Source: CAVRJC01 sp964505725
GTDB lineage: Bacteria > Actinomycetota > Acidimicrobiia > IMCC26256 > DASPTH01
Assembly: GCA_964505725.1 (NCBI GenBank)
Contig: CAZDJK010000100.1
Location: 1-8,941, forward strand
Length of the DNA: 8,941 nucleotides
Direction: 5' to 3'
Below, piece after piece: positions 6,565-8,941 of the stretch; position 1 is the first letter of the stretch; each line of letters opens with the position of its first letter. A program made the position numbers and the translations under genes. The notes beneath the pieces are model-generated. The model saw only the letters and a program-made list of their open reading frames with translations. It searched no databases and was not told the DNA's origin.

Positions 6565-7501
6565 CGTGCACGCGTCCCCGCTCGTGGAGGAACCAGTCGA
6601 CCGTCGCCGTCAGCGCGTCGCGCAGCGGTGTCGGCGCCACGTTGGGGAACAGCGCCTGCAGCCGCGTGGAGTCCGCCTGCGAGTGGCGGACGTCGCCCGG
6701 GCGCGGGTCGGCGTGCACACGCTCGAGGGGTCGGCCGACGACGTCCTCGAGGATTCCGACGAGTGTGAGCAGATCCGTGCGCGTGCCGAGCGCGAGGTTG
6801 ACGGGGTCCGGGCACGTCACCCGCCGATCGAGCGCATCGCTGACCACGCCGGTAACGGTGTCGACGAAGGTGAAGTCGCGGGTTTGGCGACCATCGCCGT
6901 GGATGGTGAGCGGCGCGCCGCTGAGTGCCGCGTCGATGAACGCGGGGACGACGGCGGCGTAGGCGTGGCCCGCGGGCTGGAGCGGACCGAACACGTTGAA
7001 GAACCGGAATGCCAGCACGGGTAGACCGAACGACGACTGGTACGCCAGCGCGTACGCCTCGGTTGCGAGCTTGCTCGCGGCATACGGGCTCAATGGACGA
7101 GTGGCGAGCTCCTCCTGTTTGGGCAGGGTGGGGTTCGCCCCGTACACCGACGACGACGACGCGACGACGACGTGCGGGTTCCCGGCGCGCCGCGCCGCCT
7201 CGAGCACCTCCACGGTGCCGGACGCGTTGGCGACGTGCGACGCGACGGGGTCGGCGAGCGAGCGCGGCACGGACGGCAACGCGGCAAGGTGCACGATCGC
7301 GTCCGCGCCCTGCATCGCCTGGTCGAGCACGTCGCGTTCGAGGATCGATCCCTCGACGAGATCGGCGTCGGTGCCGTCGAGGTTCGCGGCAGCGCCGGTG
7401 CTGAGGTCGTCGATCGCGATCACCGAATGGCCGTCGCCCACGAGCCGCCGGCAGAGATTCGCGCCGATGAACCCGGCTCCACCGGTGACGACAGCTCTCA
7501 T
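6554..7501 (-). CDS. wbpP: UDP-N-acetylglucosamine 4-epimerase-like SDR (WbpP family)
   Basis: This 315-residue extended SDR epimerase probably interconverts UDP-GlcNAc and UDP-GalNAc in the cytoplasm. TGGAGFIGANL (6-16) is the NAD loop. LAALPSVPRSLADP (72-85) is characteristic of the WbpP group rather than classical GalE. VVVASSSSVYG (111-121) gives the catalytic Ser region, and PLSPYAASK (136-144) gives Tyr140 and Lys144. FRFFNVFGPLQPAGHAYAAVVP, GDGRQTRDFTFVD and RPGDVRHSQAD also match WbpP-type enzymes. It is the first gene of the operon, starting at ATG 7501-7499. No Shine-Dalgarno precedes the ATG on this strand, but a TACCCT hexamer lies 7 bases upstream, so a leaderless transcript is plausible. 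The substrate could instead be UDP-Glc or UDP-GlcA; the motif set favours N-acetylated sugars. Confidence 0.87.
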   Translation of the reverse strand: MRAVVTGGAGFIGANLCRRLVGDGHSVIAIDDLSTGAAANLDGTDADLVEGSILERDVLDQAMQGADAIVHLAALPSVPRSLADPVASHVANASGTVEVLEAARRAGNPHVVVASSSSVYGANPTLPKQEELATRPLSPYAASKLATEAYALAYQSSFGLPVLAFRFFNVFGPLQPAGHAYAAVVPAFIDAALSGAPLTIHGDGRQTRDFTFVDTVTGVVSDALDRRVTCPDPVNLALGTRTDLLTLVGILEDVVGRPLERVHADPRPGDVRHSQADSTRLQALFPNVAPTPLRDALTATVDWFLHERGRVHGVT

Positions 7502-7504
7502 CCC

Positions 7505-7512
7505 GAGGAGGG
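7505..7512 (+). promoter_or_regulatory. Ribosome binding site of the divergent aminotransferase (GTG 7523 start)
   Basis: GAGGAGGG is a near-perfect Shine-Dalgarno, 10 bases before an in-frame GTG at 7523. It supports a start 13 residues upstream of the family-typical start at 7562. It overlaps the candidate -10 of the minus-strand operon, so one could be coincidental. Confidence 0.45.
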
Positions 7513-7514
7513 TA
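7509..7514 (-). promoter_or_regulatory. Candidate -10 element of the five-gene operon, giving a leaderless transcript
   Basis: TACCCT on the minus strand (form TANNNT) ends 7 bases before the epimerase ATG, so transcription would begin at or near the start codon. This fits the absence of a Shine-Dalgarno. No convincing -35 hexamer is seen at the usual spacing. The hexamer is the antisense of the AGGAGGG motif used by the divergent gene. Confidence 0.35.
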
Positions 7515-7522
7515 TCGGCTCT

Positions 7523-8701
7523 GTGCGATCGACCATTGAGGCATTGGTAGCGTCGCGACGAGTGGATCGCCTCTATCTCTCACCGCCCCACGTCGGCGCG
7601 CTCGAGCGGGAGCTGCTGCTCGACGCGTTCGACTCGAACTGGATTGCCCCGCTCGGGCCACACGTCGACGCCTTCGAGCAGGAGTTCGCCGCCTTCGTCG
7701 GCGCCGAGAACGCGGTCGCGCTCTCGAGCGGCACCGCGGCCCTGCACCTTGCCCTGACCGTCCTCGGGGTGCAGGCAGGCGACGAGGTCTTGATGCCCTC
7801 GCTCACCTTCGCCGCCACGGCGAACGCGGCCGCGTACCTCGGGGCAAGGCCCGTGTTCGTGGACAGTGAGCGCGTCACCTGGAACGTCGATCCGGCGCTC
7901 GTGGCCGAGGAGCTCTCGGAGCGTGGGCGGACCGGCCACCAGGTCGCGGCGGTGATCGGCGTCGACCTCTACGGCCAGTGCGCCGACTGGGAACCGCTGA
8001 CCGAGACCTGCCGGGAATACGGCGTGCCGGTGATCGAGGATGCCGCAGAGGCGCTCGGCGCGACCTCTCGCGGGCAGGCCGCGGGGACGCTCGGCGAGAT
8101 CGGCGCGTTCTCCTTCAACGGCAACAAGATCATGACGACGAGCGGCGGCGGGATGCTGGTCGCGCACGATGCCGGCGTTGTCGACCACGTCCGGTTCCTC
8201 TCCACGCAGGCACGCGACCCCGCGCCGCACTACGAGCACTCCGAGATCGGTTTCAACTACCGGATGAGCAACCTGCTCGCCGCGCTCGGCCGCGGCCAGC
8301 TCGTAGGACTCCCTGAACGGATCGAACGTCGTCGTGCGATCAACCACTTGTACCGCGACGCGTTCGCCGACGACGACGGCATCGAATTCCTACCCGACGC
8401 AGCGCTCGGCCGTCCGACGAACTGGCTCACGGTGATCACGATCGACGAGCCCGCGTTCGGCGCGTCACCGTCGTGCGTCCGCGAGGAGCTCGAGCACGAG
8501 AACATCGAGGCTCGACCTGCATGGAAGCCGATGCACTTGCAGCCGGTCTTCCGCAACGCGCCGATGCGCGGCGGCGCGGTGGCAGAAGAGATCTTCAGGA
8601 CCGGGCTCTGCCTCCCGAGCGGCTCGGCGATGACCGATGGCGACGTCGAGCGGGTGGTCCGCGCCGTCCACGGTGCGCGCGGCCAGCGGCGCAGCGCTTG
8701 A
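7523..8701 (+). CDS. pglE: PLP-dependent UDP-4-keto-6-deoxy-GlcNAc aminotransferase (PglE/EpsN type)
   Basis: This DegT/DnrJ/EryC1-family enzyme is predicted to transfer an amino group, typically from glutamate, to C4 of the keto sugar made by the dehydratase. Numbering from the alternative GTG at 7562 (379 residues): LYLSPPHVG (4-12) and DSNWIAPLG (24-32) form the usual N terminus. SSGTAALHLAL (55-65) binds PLP phosphate. VIEDAAEALGA (157-167) holds Asp160. FSFNGNKIMTTSGGGM (183-198) holds the Schiff-base Lys189. STQARDPAPHYEHSEIGFNYRMSN, EARPAWKPMH (317-326) and LCLPSGSAMT (349-358) closely follow PglE. GTG 7523 (392 residues) has a strong Shine-Dalgarno. GTG 7562 begins exactly where family members usually do but lacks one; a TAGCGT hexamer 8 bases before it would allow a leaderless start. 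The gene diverges from the epimerase gene. Function is well supported; the start is not. Confidence 0.92.
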   Translation: MRSTIEALVASRRVDRLYLSPPHVGALERELLLDAFDSNWIAPLGPHVDAFEQEFAAFVGAENAVALSSGTAALHLALTVLGVQAGDEVLMPSLTFAATANAAAYLGARPVFVDSERVTWNVDPALVAEELSERGRTGHQVAAVIGVDLYGQCADWEPLTETCREYGVPVIEDAAEALGATSRGQAAGTLGEIGAFSFNGNKIMTTSGGGMLVAHDAGVVDHVRFLSTQARDPAPHYEHSEIGFNYRMSNLLAALGRGQLVGLPERIERRRAINHLYRDAFADDDGIEFLPDAALGRPTNWLTVITIDEPAFGASPSCVREELEHENIEARPAWKPMHLQPVFRNAPMRGGAVAEEIFRTGLCLPSGSAMTDGDVERVVRAVHGARGQRRSA

Positions 8702-8860
8702 CGACGGACCTCACTACATGCCAACCGCGGAGGCCACGGGCTTCGCAGCGGACGCGACTCACCCATGCCATCACCGCCGACAACTCGAACGGGTCGTTGA
8801 CGATACTATGCACCCCGAGGCGCTCACCATCGCCGACAGGCGCGGATCACCGAACGCCGA

Positions 8861-8889
8861 CGACGAAAGTCGATCCCGACATACTGTCG
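8861..8889. repeat. Pair of CGAC/GTCG inverted repeats, possible operator
   Basis: CGAC-GAAA-GTCG lies at 8861-8872 and CGACA-TAC-TGTCG at 8877-8889, with centres about 16-17 bases apart. Both share CGAC/GTCG arms, and the second encloses a TANNNT hexamer. This looks like a two-site operator on a promoter reading to the right. The arms are short, so chance is not excluded. Confidence 0.35.
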
Positions 8890-8927
8890 AACCATAGGGG
8901 CCTCTTCCTCTCGCGAGGGCTGTGGTT
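8890..8927. repeat. Imperfect hairpin with 8-bp outer stem
   Basis: AACCATAG (8890-8897) pairs with CTGTGGTT (8920-8927), including one G-U pair in RNA. Inside, CCTC (8907-8910) pairs with GAGG (8915-8918) around TCGC. GGGGC (8897-8901) could instead pair with GCCCC (8933-8937), giving an alternative fold. No T-run follows, so a simple terminator is unlikely. A leader RNA element or operator is possible. It matches no riboswitch class that I recognise. Confidence 0.35.
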
Positions 8928-8941
8928 GCGAAGCCCCCAGT

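Larger units (their letters stand above)
8702..8941. other. Apparently non-coding region downstream of the aminotransferase
   Basis: No convincing gene was found. A 59-codon open frame from ATG 8718 to TAG 8897 has a poor ribosome binding site and no recognisable motif. TTGACG occurs at 8797-8802 and TANNNT-type hexamers at 8804-8809 (TACTAT) and 8882-8887 (TACTGT), none correctly spaced with a good partner. No hairpin followed by a T-run directly after the stop at 8701 was seen. The right part carries the inverted repeats listed separately and is probably the promoter or leader of a gene beyond the window. Confidence 0.5.

Noticed and set aside
7172..7522. Upstream extension of the aminotransferase frame
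   Set aside because: It runs antisense through the epimerase gene. The homologous protein begins at about 7562, and a Shine-Dalgarno supports at most 7523.
8595..8813. 72-codon minus-strand open frame overlapping the aminotransferase 3' end
   Set aside because: It is largely antisense to the PglE-type gene, Arg-rich and motif-free.
8718..8897. 59-codon plus-strand open frame after the aminotransferase
   Set aside because: It has a weak ribosome binding site and a polar, motif-free sequence, and it ends within the inverted-repeat cluster. It cannot be supported as a gene without homologues.

Overview
The window is GC-rich with strong G/C bias at third codon positions, frequent GTG starts and TANNNT-type promoter hexamers. 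These point to a high-GC actinobacterium. An Acidimicrobiia-like lineage is only a guess. No RNA genes, insertion sequences, CRISPR arrays or phage genes are visible.

Layout: a truncated, catalytically degenerate GGDEF-domain gene runs off the left edge on the minus strand (1-321). It diverges from a plus-strand membrane-bound UDP-GlcNAc 4,6-dehydratase of the PglF/WbpM family (about 496-2364). That gene meets, with a one-base gap, the 3' end of a tight five-gene minus-strand operon (7501 down to 2366). In transcription order the operon holds a WbpP-type UDP-GlcNAc 4-epimerase, a PglC-type phosphoglycosyl transferase, a WbpA-type UDP-HexNAc 6-dehydrogenase, a UDP-glucose 6-dehydrogenase and a UDP-xylose synthase. 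Diverging from the operon's first gene is a plus-strand PglE/EpsN-type aminotransferase (7523 or 7562 to 8701). The last 240 bases look non-coding and carry clustered inverted repeats.

Together the genes form a nucleotide-sugar supply and glycan-initiation module. Three branches can be read. (1) Dehydratase plus PglE-type aminotransferase would give UDP-4-amino-4,6-dideoxy-GlcNAc, the bacillosamine precursor; PglC would load the phospho-sugar onto undecaprenyl phosphate. (2) Epimerase plus HexNAc dehydrogenase would give UDP-GalNAcA or UDP-GlcNAcA. (3) UDP-glucose dehydrogenase plus UDP-xylose synthase would give UDP-GlcA and UDP-xylose. Not present here are a PglD-type acetyltransferase, glycosyltransferases, a flippase, a polymerase, an oligosaccharyltransferase or a ligase. 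The final product (lipid-linked oligosaccharide, exopolysaccharide or protein glycan) therefore cannot be read from this window.

The individual enzymes belong to well-known families. What deserves attention is the combination: a bacillosamine-type initiation set in a high-GC genome together with uronic-acid and xylose branches, the apparently inactive GGDEF neighbour, and the compact junctions between genes. I found no evidence for a wholly new system.
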